Shown here one piece after another: positions 45,914 through 58,100 of a stretch of DNA of 64,000 nt (position 1 is its first letter; every line of letters starts with the position of its first letter). The position numbers were made by a program, and so were the translations under genes. The DNA is taken from contig QZCP01000140.1 in the NCBI GenBank assembly GCA_003956705.1, forward strand, positions 66,189 to 130,188, written 5' to 3'. Source of the stretch: Brevipalpus yothersi (Eukaryota; Arthropoda; Arachnida; Trombidiformes; Tenuipalpidae). The notes under the pieces are model-generated. The model was not told the DNA's origin. It made no database searches and saw only the letters and a list, made by a program, of their open reading frames with translations.

Positions 45914-46250
45914 GATGGTCACTTCAACAACAGTAAGTAGAGTAAACTATGATTCACTGAAGGTACGTAGACAAAATTATTGGGGAAAAGAAATCACGAT
46001 CTAAATAATCCTTAATCATACGTGGAGTAAGATAAAATTAACAAATAGATGTGAAAGCTTGTTGAACCCGCCACTATTCACCATCAATAAGCTGCTAATG
46101 TGACGTGTTATAACTAGTCAGCTGCAAAACTCACTCTGTGTCAGCTCTAGTCACACAGTGGACTGGAGCGCACCAAAACAGAGAATAACTGATAACTGAT
46201 AAGTTAGAGTCATATTATTAATTTATTTAGCTTAATTGTGATTGAGAAAA
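45914..46250. other. spacer between the PDIA6-like gene and XAB2 copy 2
   Basis: Contains the PDIA6-like upstream region and the XAB2 copy 2 3' flank. I see no TATA box, exon or repeat of note. Confidence 0.4.
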
Positions 46251-48622
46251 TTAGTCATTTTCGTCAATTTCAATCGCGTTAGGATTAGAAGATAAAACTT
46301 CAGCGGTTGAGCTAGATACAAACGAAATTTCATTCCTTGCTGGTGGCTTGGATCCTTTTTGTGCCTTTTCCGACGCAGCCATACTGGTGGATGAGGATTC
46401 ACTCATCACTTTGACCATCTTGGCAGCCATGAAGTTAACTTCAATATTGAAAGTAGTCTCGACCGAGCGGCGGATTCTGAGCATTTCTCTTACTGTATCT
46501 TCGTTGCCATGCCTAATTTCGAACTCTTTCCATATCGTCCAGAACTCTGGAAATGTTCTGGGGTCACACATTTGGCTACAGTGCGAGTAAATGGCTCTCG
46601 CACGGTCTATTTCTCCTAGCTTTCGTTCAAGATCAGCAAATTTTAGGCACATCTCTCTTGCCTCCATGTCAGATAAACTTTCGATTGCTTTCTCATAAAC
46701 GGCTCTAGTGAAAGTTATTCCAAAGTTTTCGGCTGCTTTCTTGATGTAGATGTTGAACATTTCCAGTTTATCCCTCGGATGGACTTCGCGAGTTGCTTTT
46801 TCATAAATGGACATTGCATGTTTAGCCAAGCCATGCTCTTCCTCTAATTTTGCATAGAGAAGATAAAAATTCTTCGCATATTCTTTTGGACAGCTGGCTA
46901 AACACTGCTGAAAAAGATCTCTCGCTCTTTCGAGTTTGCTACCTTTGTACCTTGCAAGAAACTGGGTGAGATATGCATTCCAGATATCGAAAACATTTGG
47001 CCACAGGAAGAGAGCCAATCCTCTTTCATAAACTTTGAAAGCTTCCTCAAAATATCGATTCTCCTCCAGAAAAAGAGCATAATTCATCACTAATTGAGGT
47101 GTGGCTATCCTCAAATCAAGAATTCGATCATACACAGCTTTCGTTGTTTGGAAAGTTCCAAAACTTTCCTCTAGATCAGCATACATTGACCATATTTTGA
47201 GAGAGCGATACACTCGGTTCTGTACTGGTTCCGTTTCATCGTGATATTTTCCCTTTTTAGCTGGAACAGTGGTTGCTTGCTTCATTAATTCGATAGCCTC
47301 TTTAGTATTGTTGTGCCTAAGTTCCATTTCAGCAAATTCACACCACACGCAAGCAAGATCATTCACTTCGATGTAGGGAGCTTTCACCGCTGTCTTGAAG
47401 ATTAATCTGGCATCTTCCAATTGACAATTTTTCTCGTAAAATCTAGCAAATTCAACCCAAAGAGAGTAATATTTTCCGATAGCAAGCTTTGGATCAACAG
47501 TATCCACCGCCTCGGTGAAAGTTTCGATTATATCCAAAGGCTTTCCTTCAAGCAGTTTCACTCTTTTGTGCCACTCATCTATGTTGTGAGGATTTTGTCT
47601 CAAAGCTACACTGTTGAGTAGCAACGGTCTTCTTTCAACGAGATACTCATATCGCGCTAGCCTCCATTCGAGATCTAATTCTTCAGATTTGGTGAGATTA
47701 TCTTTTTCCATGATACATTTGATGAAACTTTCTTCACTTTGAGAATAGGCCTCAAAAATCAAAGCAAAATCTTTGATAGTGATGATAGAAGAGATGCCCT
47801 CATCATGAATGTCTCTTGCTCTTTCAAAAAATCCACTACGAGAGAAGAATTCACCAAGAGCGTTCCACAGCTTTCCTTGTTCATCTAGATAAAGTTTGAT
47901 TCCTTCTCGGATAATATTTTCAACTTTCAGAGAATGAACTTTGTCAGGATTCCTCGATATGAGTTCACAAAGCTCATGCCATAATTGATGCTTCGATTTT
48001 CCTTCCTTGGAGAGGAATCTTTCATTGTTGACTATTTCATAATATTTTTGGGCAGCTTCATCAAGGCGACCAACACCACGAAGGTAGTCAATAAAATCTT
48101 CGGTATCTTCAGGTTGAAGTTGAAGATATCTTCTAAATATGCGAATAGCAGTCTCTGGAATTTGGTAAGATCTAATGAACTGTAAATAGAGAGGCCATAT
48201 TCTCGGATGTTGAGTGATGGGAAGAGCCAAAAGAGCGCGATCAAATGTTCGCCTTATTTTTGAAATATTATGTTGTGACATTAATAAATTTAGATATTCA
48301 ATCCAAATCCTGGGCATTTTGTGCATAAAAACCAGACTTCTCTCAAAACAGTGGTTGACTTCCTTGAAACTTGGTGAAAATATTCCCTTTAAATCTAGAG
48401 ACTTTTTCCTCCATTGTAAATAACTAAACCAAAGCTTGAAACTATATGGTAGTTGTTTGAGAGCTCTCTCATACAGATTGTTGACAACCTCCTCACAATT
48501 GTCAGATGAATTGCAGCTTTTTTTGGCGTCGATATATGAGAACCATAGAATAAGGATGCCGGCAGATGTTTTCTTCGAATTGCAGATTCTCGTCAACTAC
48601 CAGAACACTCACCATTCTGGTG
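46251..48622 (-). pseudogene. XAB2: XAB2/SYF1 copy 2, 5' end damaged, body intact
   Basis: A second copy of the splicing factor gene, collinear with copy 1 and highly similar along its whole length, 37 kb away on the same strand. The reading frame stays open for about 750 codons, from HAT repeat 1 to an acidic C-terminus ending DEND, and many differences from copy 1 leave the residue unchanged. The start region is broken. The ancestral ATG followed by GTGAGT is kept (48617-48615), but the 57-bp intron acceptor region is deleted, so that frame reads through VVDEN and HPYS. It is then shifted by an 8-base deletion relative to copy 1. The long frame has no ATG until the conserved HKMPRIW block, about 85 residues in. 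It is either a young pseudogene or a gene with an N-terminally short product or an unseen 5' exon. I label it pseudogene with reserve. Confidence 0.7.
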
Positions 48623-48930
48623 GATGAACCCATTTGAATTTATTCACAAAGAAAATGTGTTCAAACTAAAGAACTTTAATCAAAACAATGGGAACGAGGC
48701 AGAACGTCTCTCGCTTGAAGCATGCTTGTGACAAGCTTGTGTATCCTTTTATCGCTGATGCATCGATATTAATTTTAAATGATACCGATAAAAGATATAA
48801 CCAATACAGATACGCAGATCAAATTGCTAGGGCAAGCAGGTAAAGAAGAATTACATCATGTAATTTACATGTATGGTTGAAGTTAAAGCTGAAATTCAGC
48901 TGCTGAATTGCACATCTCTAATTTGAGTCA
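48623..48930. other. XAB2 copy 2 5' flank and MRRF 3' flank
   Basis: The first part resembles the upstream sequence of copy 1 (AATCAAAACAATG-like). The part at about 48768-48840 resembles sequence at about 6463-6520 next to the 3' end of copy 1. Confidence 0.6.
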
Positions 48931-49752
48931 TTACTCAAGCAATTCGGTTGTCTTTTTTTTACACATTTCTTCACATTTTTTGATAGCCTCATCAGCTCTA
49001 TACTTAAGATTTTCACTAACATCATGTATGTCATCGACAGATATACCAGCCGAGACTTGATCCTTGGCAGCTGAGATGAAGCTTTTCTGAATTTCTTGAA
49101 TATCAGTTTTTGCTTTCACAAGTAATGATCGAGCATTCTTGGCCAAGTTTTGGCGATGTTCTCTGGTGATCTTGGGAAGATGGACAATTAGAGTACTACC
49201 TTCTTGTTGAACTGATAGATCCATACCAGAACCAGTGAGTGCCATAGTGACTGGTTTGAGAGCATCTGGAGTAGCGCTCAGATTAATTACCACAACATTG
49301 CTTGCCTTACGAGCTATCTGGGCTATCTCTTTTAGAGGATACATCTGCCCCTCTAGTTCGATGGGTAGAGTTTCGATTCCAGTTCCTGTTCTCAAGCTCA
49401 GATTTATGTTATACTCTGTTTTAAGCTTACTCATAACACCGAAAAGTAGAGCGTCATATTCTTCAACAGGAACAACTTTCACCATCTCTTGATTAGTGAG
49501 AATGACTCTAGGACCTTTGGTCTTCCTGGATGATGGAATTCCTCTTTTTGCAGTTCGATGATCAATGGTGAAAACTTGAGATGAATTCAGTAAAGGTCTC
49601 AATCTTGAGCACACATTCAAACTTTTTGAGGAGCTTCTCAAATCGAGCACATGAGAAGCTTTATGATGTCGACAGGTGAAATTGAGAAGCTCATGATGAA
49701 TTCTCAACACCCGCAAATAAGGAAGCAATCTAGAAAAAATAGATTGAACCAT
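48931..49752 (-). CDS. MRRF: mitochondrial ribosome recycling factor
   Basis: MRRF releases mitochondrial ribosomes from mRNA after termination, together with the mitochondrial elongation factor G2. A single exon from the ATG at 49752 encodes 273 residues. The first 60 residues are Arg/Leu/Ser-rich with no acidic residues early on (MVQSIFSRLLPYLRVLRIHH), as expected of a mitochondrial presequence. The RRF domain follows from about residue 90: the GTGIETLPIELEGQMYPLKEIAQ block, then ALTGSGMDLSVQQEG, IVHLPKITREHRQNLAKNAR and the long C-terminal helix. Upstream in-frame non-ATG codons are not needed for the presequence. It is head-to-head with the LRR gene, 289 bp between start codons. Confidence 0.94.
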   Translation of the reverse strand: MVQSIFSRLLPYLRVLRIHHELLNFTCRHHKASHVLDLRSSSKSLNVCSRLRPLLNSSQVFTIDHRTAKRGIPSSRKTKGPRVILTNQEMVKVVPVEEYDALLFGVMSKLKTEYNINLSLRTGTGIETLPIELEGQMYPLKEIAQIARKASNVVVINLSATPDALKPVTMALTGSGMDLSVQQEGSTLIVHLPKITREHRQNLAKNARSLLVKAKTDIQEIQKSFISAAKDQVSAGISVDDIHDVSENLKYRADEAIKKCEEMCKKKTTELLE

Positions 49753-50041
49753 TTTCTCTCGATTCAACACATGCAACTGAGGATAAAATTGTCCATCTAC
49801 AGATGCACGTGGATGAGTAGCTGGAAAACAAACAATATCGATTGCATCATGAGCGCCGCGAGTTCAGTTGCGAGCTCCTCTCACTGATGCCTCACTTCCA
49901 GCTTCCAGCTTCCAGCTTCTTCCTAACATTCTTAACATTCACTTTCACATTCTCATTCAGCTCCAACTTGAGTTCAACAAAAAAGGAATTCCTCCCTATA
50001 TATACTCTTCTTTGGAGCGATTATTATGGTGGAAATTCTCA
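49753..50041. promoter_or_regulatory. shared upstream region of MRRF and the LRR gene
   Basis: The divergent start codons are 289 bp apart. The interval contains a short tandem TTCCAGC repeat at about 49900 and no clear TATA box. The LRR reading frame is also open through the right part of this interval from an ATG at 49868, but the signal peptide starts at 50042. Confidence 0.4.
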
Positions 50042-51376
50042 ATGATGCTGGAAAGATTGTATTTCTTGTTTGCGAGTGTCCTATTGAATCTAGTGATCAA
50101 GGTGTACTTGACAACTCTGGTGAAAGATAAGATTCATGCTAATATAAGTGATCTCAGCTCACCGATTTCACCTATTGATATGCATTTTAATGCGAGTTCA
50201 TCATGTCCACATTCATGTCTCTGTGATGATTCGAACGGTTACGTGAGTTGCATGGGCAATTGGACCACTTCGTTACCATGTGTGTCCCGTAATAATATTA
50301 CTAAGTTGGAGATCAAATTTTTCAACCTATCCCAGTTGGAACTTTCTCATCTGGGTGATGTATCAATGCTTAAAGAGCTCATCGCGAGTTATATAAATCT
50401 AGTCAATATCTCATCTTCCAGTTTATCTCTTCTAGTGGGATTAGAAAAGCTTGATTTGAGTGGAAATCATCTTGAAATTCTCACCTCTAATCAACTAACT
50501 GGCCCAGCTCGATCACTTCGTTTTCTCGACATCTCCTCGAATAACTTGTCTTTCATCGAGAAAGCCTTCTCAAACTGCTCCTCATTGAAACAGTTAATTC
50601 TCACTAACAATAAACTTACATCAGTTTCCATCGACACTTTCATCGGTTTGACTAGCCTAGAATACTTGAATTTACAATATAATCAAATAAAATCCATTGA
50701 AATAGGTAGTTTTATTCATCTTGTTCATCTAAGTGATTTGATACTCGCTAACAATCCTATTCTTCCTACAACACGTTTCGATTTCTCGTCCAATCACTTC
50801 CATCAGTTCGATCTAAGTGATACTAATATGTCTTCTCTACCTCATGGGATTGATCCCTTTGTTCGTGATTTACGACTTGTCTACAATCAACTCACTTTCC
50901 TCGGCTCGAACGACTTGAGAAATTATCTTTATCTAAATGTTTTGATGTTGGATTGTAATAATATCGAAGTGATTGAAGATGATGCTTTTGATCAACTCGA
51001 ACATCTTGAAAAGCTCAGTTTGAAAAAAAATCGCTTGAACAATGTCCCTCTAGGCTTACCTACTTCATTGCGAAAACTATATCTCGATCACAATTCAATC
51101 AGTTCAGTGAACACTGGCATCTTTCAGCACCTAATAATTCTTGAAGAGCTCTCTCTCAATAACAATCAGATACAAAAGATAGATGATGGTGCATTTTTTG
51201 GCCTCAAAAGTCTGATTTTTCTAGATATAAGTGGAAATAAACTTCGAGAGTTACAGCGAAAAGTTATTCTACCTCTTGTCAGTCTTCAAGTTTTCAATGT
51301 TTCGGAAAACCCGTTTTCTTCTCAGCATCCTCATCACTTGAATAAGCTTAAATCGAATGTTGAAACACAAATCTGA
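50042..51376 (+). CDS. secreted leucine-rich-repeat protein
   Basis: A single exon of 444 residues from the ATG at 50042. I prefer this start to the upstream in-frame ATG at 49868 because it begins a hydrophobic signal segment (MMLERLYFLFASVLLNLVIK). A cysteine-rich N-terminal cap follows (CPHSCLCDDSNGYVSCMG, with a nearby Cys in SLPC), then about 12 extracellular-type LRRs (for example LEKLDLSGNHLEIL, LEYLNLQYNQIKSI, LRKLYLDHNSISSV, LIFLDISGNKLREL). There are several N-glycosylation sequons. The protein stops soon after the last repeat (NPFSSQHPHH) without the usual C-terminal cysteine cap and without a transmembrane segment or GPI signal. It resembles chondroadherin or SLRP-type matrix proteins and the ectodomains of LRR receptors; the exact family is not settled. 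A poly(A) signal lies at 51470. Confidence 0.88.
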   Translation: MMLERLYFLFASVLLNLVIKVYLTTLVKDKIHANISDLSSPISPIDMHFNASSSCPHSCLCDDSNGYVSCMGNWTTSLPCVSRNNITKLEIKFFNLSQLELSHLGDVSMLKELIASYINLVNISSSSLSLLVGLEKLDLSGNHLEILTSNQLTGPARSLRFLDISSNNLSFIEKAFSNCSSLKQLILTNNKLTSVSIDTFIGLTSLEYLNLQYNQIKSIEIGSFIHLVHLSDLILANNPILPTTRFDFSSNHFHQFDLSDTNMSSLPHGIDPFVRDLRLVYNQLTFLGSNDLRNYLYLNVLMLDCNNIEVIEDDAFDQLEHLEKLSLKKNRLNNVPLGLPTSLRKLYLDHNSISSVNTGIFQHLIILEELSLNNNQIQKIDDGAFFGLKSLIFLDISGNKLRELQRKVILPLVSLQVFNVSENPFSSQHPHHLNKLKSNVETQI

Positions 51377-51469
51377 CCAAATGCTTTTTGTGATGAGGGA
51401 AGGAATTTGTTTTCATTACAATAGATCTGTAAATTTCACTCTGTAAATATTTCGTTCCAAACCCAATGG

Positions 51470-51475
51470 AATAAA
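51470..51475 (+). terminator. poly(A) signal of the LRR gene
   Basis: AATAAA lies 94 bases after the stop codon. Confidence 0.6.
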
Positions 51476-52089
51476 ATATATTAATTCTAAGCAATTTCTT
51501 GCCTCCAAAATATTGTGTGATTTTTGTCAACTTTTGTTGTAGTTGGAAGTCGAACGCTCTAAATTGAAAAGCTTCGATATTAGTTTTCCTATCTGGGGTG
51601 AGAAACCTCTCAAAAATTCGAAAGTATTTTGACAACACTTGAGAACTCAAAGTGAATGAAGAAAAGATGAATAAAATATAACATCAACTCACAGTGAAGA
51701 CAGGACTTTGATAGACTCATCAACCTAATCATCTAGTAATAACTTGATTTGAACATCCTCTCCTCTCTGAAAAGTTTGTTCATTTATTCCCATCAAGTTG
51801 TGGCAACGCATGAAAATGGAAGCATTTCAGTGGGGATTCCAGCGAAAAAGTAATGAGATGAAGCTTTTGAAGCAATAAGAAGGAGAAAAGGAAATGAATA
51901 GCAGGAATAAAAGTAGAGCGAGATGAAGAGCAGCCTGAGGTGAGATGCTTAAGCGCACAGAGGACATGCATGACATAATTATACAGTTTTATTTTATCGA
52001 ATAAGCTCTTCACTTGGAAGATGAATAAAATATTTGTGAAAGCGTTTGCTCTCTGGATTTGGACAACTTCTTTCGAGCCTTCGACCTAC

Positions 52090-52093
<4 letters not shown>

Positions 52094-52121
<28 letters not shown>
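52094..52121. repeat. (GA)n microsatellite
   Basis: About 14 GA units in intergenic sequence. Confidence 0.95.
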
Positions 52122-52124
<3 letters not shown>

Positions 52125-55100
52125 ATATTCCTTTTCCACTGAAATCAACGGAACTTCTCAATCCAATGCGTTTATCAAGATTCTTTTTCATTTGAATCTC
52201 TCCTTTTCCTCTTAGCCCACGCTTGAATAATTTGTGATGCTATTCAACACAGTTTGTTCGATTTAGGAGAATGAGAATTCATGAGCTTTTTGTAGTCTCA
52301 AACTGAAAGGATATGGAATCAGCCATTCAGCCCTCTTCCCATAGGAATATTTTCTTCAAATCAGGAGCTAATTAAGAATCGTGCTCCAGATATCATCTGG
52401 CTCAGGAAAAATGTGATAAATGTTGTGCAAACTTTGGTATGAATGCGTCACATGAGCCTAGAAATGACGACAAAAGAAATGGTTCAGTAATAGGGGAATA
52501 ATAAGGGAATCATCGTGATCATCATCATGATTCACCCAGAGAAGAAAAGACTCAATAGAATATCAACTTTCTATCCAATCAAATGGGCTGAGTCTGCTGT
52601 ATATTGAAAGAAGCTATTCACATGAAGACAATAGCTTCCGCATTTCAGTGCACTCAAGCCTCAGGCTAGTCTCTCGAGAATCCAGCATCCGAGCGAGTAT
52701 GTTTAGCTCTTTCCCTCACTTTCCAATCGATGCTAGAAATGAGGCAAAATCATCTTCTCAGTTAGATTTGAGGATGATCCTCGGGTGATGAAGCAGTTCA
52801 TGGGAATGGTGAGCCAGTGTTGAGATGAAGAAAGGGAAGCTGGAGAATGAAGGATGAAGGATGAAGGATGTTCAGAAGCAAAGTGCAGTAAAGCAAAAGA
52901 AAAGCAGCTCCAGTGATGCTTATTGCCAATTCATTGTCTGAGTTGCAGAATGGCATGGAAAAAACTGTCAAGTTACGTCTGTTTTTGAATCTTATCACCA
53001 GTCATCCAAGCGTTATTCCTTTGCACCGTGCTCCACTAGCTTCAGTTTAATAGGAATATAAGAAAATGAAATCCCTTCTTATCCACAGATTCGTAACCTC
53101 ATAGCAGTTCTGTGGCATCTCTCTTTGTGAACAGGCACATTGATTTGACTGTAGATGCTTGCTGATGCATATGCTTTTTGTATAAATCTTGGAGCCAATG
53201 ATTTTTCCTCAATAAGATGCTCACGAGTCAGGCATTTATTCTCTCTCGAATTAGGGAAACTTTCTTGGTAGATGCTAGGCTGATAGAGGTTCACAAAAAT
53301 GAGAGCTCTTCCGGAAGAGGAAATGTACTTTTTTAGCCAACAAGCATCAAGCTTTTCTCCGAAACATGCCACCTTCAACATTATAGCTCACTTTCTCTCG
53401 AAGTAGAAGTAGTAGTTGTTCACTGAGCAGTTAATGATTTAGATCGTGTATAAGAGCTTCCATGTCTCGGTTTTTTGCAATTTCCATCCGACACTCTGAT
53501 GAAATGAATCCATGGGAAAAAATATGCAATGTTCACGCTGCGAACTCTTCAATATGTTGGACTTGGATTTTTTCTATCTCAAACTTTATTCTCTCGAGAA
53601 TCTGATAGACCAGGATCCGAAGTGAGGCATATATTGAGTTGATTACATGCATGATTTCCCAATAGACTGTTCGTGAGCTGAAGATTTCTGAAGAGTAGAA
53701 TCACGAGTGAACCAACATCCAAAAACCTAGAAATGAAATGCAGCGATGCTGACTTCCTGGCAGATCTTGAGCAAAGATTCATCCTATTTCTCCTGGCAAA
53801 ATCCATCTTTCTTTTCCTCTCTCTCTCTCTCTCTTCACTTTTGAGATCCCCAAAGCAGAAACATCATCACTATCACTAATGTGAGTCAAAGCTGAGAATG
53901 CAGTTTCATTAGATCAACGCCATCAAGGAAATCATTGACCGATTATTGCCCACTCCACACTACAAAAGCACTTCAGAGGCCTCTTAGAACAATATTATCG
54001 GCCAGCTTAAGCTACTAGACAAAATACTGGGGAAATATCTGAAGTTTGCTGCCTGATGGAAATGAGAAGCAGTGCGGTATAAGATGGTGAGCCTGGGTGA
54101 TTATCCAGTGCTGATAGGCTTGATTTATAAAGGAGAGAGATGAGAGCACAAAGAGAACCTTTTGGTTCGACAAGCAGGAATACATGCTCATGAGGCTTCA
54201 ATAAATCATCCTAGTGGACAGCGATCCTATCTTTTCTTTTCATGCCTTCTAAGCCATCCTCCTCTTCCTTCAAGGTGTAAGCCAGCCAGACAATATAGTA
54301 GAGGTGGAAAAAGCTGGTGAAAGATGAAGCAGAAGATCCAAGGAAATCTTTTCTAATTAGCAGCTCCTCCTGAAATTGATAAGCTGGGCTGACCGAAATC
54401 AATCATCAGATGACTTACTGAGCTTTTCTTTGGATCTCAAAATCCTCTGAAAACAAGCCAAGAACATCTGATTCTGGTTGGTAGAAGAATGGGGCAAAAT
54501 GAGGATGCTAGCCAAGTTCATAGACTGTGGAGAGGAACCAATGCAGAACTGAATGAGAAATCTTGGTAGCTTTTCTAAATGGTAGAAATAGAGGGATGAA
54601 GCATAGGAGACAAGGAAATAAGAGCAGAATCAAAATATCGACTTGAGAAGCTTCATTTTGGACAGCATTATTCCTCGAACGAAATTGCCAAGTTGGTCAT
54701 TCGCTTGATAAATGGGTGAGTTCTGCTATCATTTTTTTGTTTATTAGCTTCACTGAATTCCGATTGCTGACAACTTGTTTGCAATTGCTTTTGCTCACTG
54801 TGCCACTTTGAGAACATCTACTTCTTTACTTGAAGGAACTAGTAAGGCTTACCAGCTCGACTGGAGAGATATTACTAGGATTTGAGGGAATAACTTGGGA
54901 AAGGAACATAGAAGCAATCGCCATAAGAGTGGTGTCAAGCAAAGTATGAGAAAACCCATCTACAGTCACAATGCCCGAGAGACAAAATAGACGAGCAATT
55001 TCCTTGCCAAAATAGTTCTCTGATCCGCAATTCTGGACCCTTCACCAAGACCATGAAGACACTTCTTGTCCCTCTTGCTTCTGACATGTCAACTTTCGTT

Positions 55101-58100
55101 AGTTACTTTTCACGTACTATCAGGTCTCGTGACATGGTTAAATTCATAATTTAGGAGGATTATAATGCCTGTTTCATGGATTATTCAAAGAATTAGTATT
55201 ACAGCATCACCAAGAGAAAAAAAATTACTCACTGATACACTGAGTATATACTTGGAGAAATGGATCTATCCGAGTGGTACCATTAGTCTTATCCAGCTCA
55301 CTATCAGCTGGTTATGTTCTGGTTATTTTCGAAAGCAAATAAAGAACATGAAAAACTATCGAGAATTTTGTGGAGGTACAAACTTTCTATCTATTCTTGA
55401 GCTCCCATGAATCGTAACATTCTGGAGAGAGAAGAAGAAAGGGACAAACAAAAGAAAGAGAGAATTGAAAGTTCGAAGATTGATCATCGCTAATGCTTGA
55501 ATCAAATACCATAGTTCTTGGCCAATTAGTTGAAACTAACAATCAAAGAGTGTATCGTGAGGATGATTTTCGGATGGTCAGAGAAAATTGAAAGCCAATT
55601 CATCTCTTCCTAGCCTCCTCTCTGACCATCTTCTCAGGTTTCCAGTATTGCGCTCGATAGAGTAGCTTAAGTGATTGAATTGCTGTTATATCTTTTGGGC
55701 TGCAAAAGATGATACATTCAGCAAACTTCATCGCCAGACTCAACCAGAAAATGAAATGAATCGAGCGTTACCAGTCGAATTCTCTTGTGTTCTGAACTAA
55801 TTTAACAATCCATTGAGCAATCGCTAATCCATGATGATTTGATCACCAAACTGGCAAATGGACAACTGAGAGAGAGAGAGAGAGAGAAATTGAATGTAAC
55901 AGAGACATGTAATCTATTGATTAGTACTTTTCATGTTAAATCGAACGCTACATGCAAGGTGTATGGAGTAGTAATATTCTTGTCTACTCACTTTATCCCA
56001 TAAAGGTGCTCATGATTTGGTGTAAGAAGCCTCATTAGATATTCATGAACCTGATAGTTTTGATACTTGGAGCATGAGACAAGCTCATCAGGAAGACCTG
56101 ATCGATTTTCTCATTCTTTGAGCATCAGATTCGTTTTATTCATGAAGCAATTATACAAGTAATCATCAAGAGAAGGCATGAAAAGTGATAGCATAAGAGA
56201 GTGGAAAGAAAGGGAAGTGATGGAAGATGCTTTAGAGTGGAAGTGAATATTGCAATATTTTCGGCGAGCACAATGCTCCACGATTATAGCTAGGAACCAG
56301 CACATGACAGTTCCATGTGTTTTTGACAGTCCTATCATTTTCATCACTCAGTTAGCCCCAATGGTGACCAATACTGACCACTGGATGTAATTCATGTTGA
56401 CTGACAGGTTTATCTGGAAACAGAGCTCATTCAATTGATCCAGAAGCTCCTTACTATCCTCCATTCACAGATGTATGTTATGTGGAAACAAACAAATATT
56501 ATGGTGCATTAGATTCTTCCCCACAAGATACTCCCTCTTTTTTCCAACCGAATCGATGGATTTATCGCAGACTATTGGAATGAAAGTTTTTGGAGCTGAA
56601 TATAAGGGTCATGAGGGTCGAAGTTATAGAGTGCCCTTTGTACTTTGAGGATTCCAGAGGATGCTTCATTAAAATGGAGTTCGAAAATTTCTCCATTTAA
56701 TAACGGTTGGGTTACGATTCACAGAAATCTTCTATCTCGAATGTGTAGGTCACAGAAAGCTTGTTTTCAACAACTGGTGTTTCACTGAAAGTTGGTGAGC
56801 TAGAAGAAATGATTCATAGGAAACAAAAGAAGAGAGACGGAGAGAGAAAGAGAAAGCTCCAAAATTTTGTCGAGGCCTTTAATGCCTATCTAGGCTTGTC
56901 CTCGTGTAACCGGGCCTTTCCACTAGTGGAGATTAAGATTCTATTTTTCTGTGATCTCGTTTTTCTATGATCATGATTTTTTATGAATCGTTCTATGATT
57001 TCATTTTTCTGTGAAACGAGCCCAAACCGATTTGAGCTCTTGAAGGAAGTATGCACATTAGTATTCTCATTTATTTTCGTTACAGCTCAATGCTTCAAGT
57101 TAGAATCAAAGATACTTTCATGTATTCTACCAGATGCTCAATAAATCTTGTGTCTATCTGATGGTAAACTCATGTTCACTGTGACTAGCACAAGCGGTGA
57201 TGATGAAAAATATTTTGTATTGAAGGAACTGTCGATAAGTAGGAGAAAGGGGCAATAATTCGTCTTGTTTCTTTGTATGTTGAAAAACTATGAGCAGATC
57301 AGCTAGAAAAGAAGAAGCGTGTACTCCTCCAGGTTAGTGATATTAATAACCAGAATACTCTGGAAATACACTGAAAAACAAGATAAAGAATAAAGCGTAG
57401 ATAAAAAGTTTCACATGGCTGAGAGAATTTCTAGATAAAGCGATCTCAGAATAGTCTCAGACCTTTCCCTTATCTATCATATATCTCGGGAATCTTCAAT
57501 CTCTTCTTTTCTAGCAATCATAGCTTAAGTAAGACAAAAATTCTTACATAGATTTGATCTTCGATTCTCATCTAATTCAAAAAATACCCTTCCCAATTTG
57601 AGAGACAAAATATGAATTACGGGCAGTTATCCAATATTCCTTGTTCCTTGATTAAAAATTAGTTTAAAAGTCGGCAAGACTATCTTTACAATTCTCAGAA
57701 AAACCGGAATGATAAAACATGTACAACTTCAGCCGCCTGATGAACAATCCGAGTTTTGATCAAAGAACAATCAATCATGAATATCGCCAACCAGTGATCT
57801 AGGACATGCACACATTAGGAGTGTTTATAATCATATAAGCAAGAAACCACCAAGATGTTGAGTGTATGTGGAGGAGGAAAAAGAAATGTCACGGTCCTCT
57901 CAGTTTTACCCCATACAACTCCTGGAGCCAAGGTGGACCTAGAATATTCTGTTGAAGAAAGTCCAGAAGATGAAGTAAAACACGAGTGACTTATTCCCAA
58001 GAAGGCTGAGAATAAGGTTTGCATCAGAATTCATGAGCTGCTTATTGGTGGAAGTACATGAATTGACCAGTCTTTTCTTTTCCGAAATCATTGATGATCA

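Noticed and set aside
48594..48617. A 16-base intron in XAB2 copy 2 that would reconnect the start codon with the long frame
   Set aside because: Far too short for a spliceosomal intron.
49868..50041. Upstream ATG as start of the LRR protein
   Set aside because: It would place about 58 extra residues before a clear signal peptide and extend into the promoter shared with MRRF.
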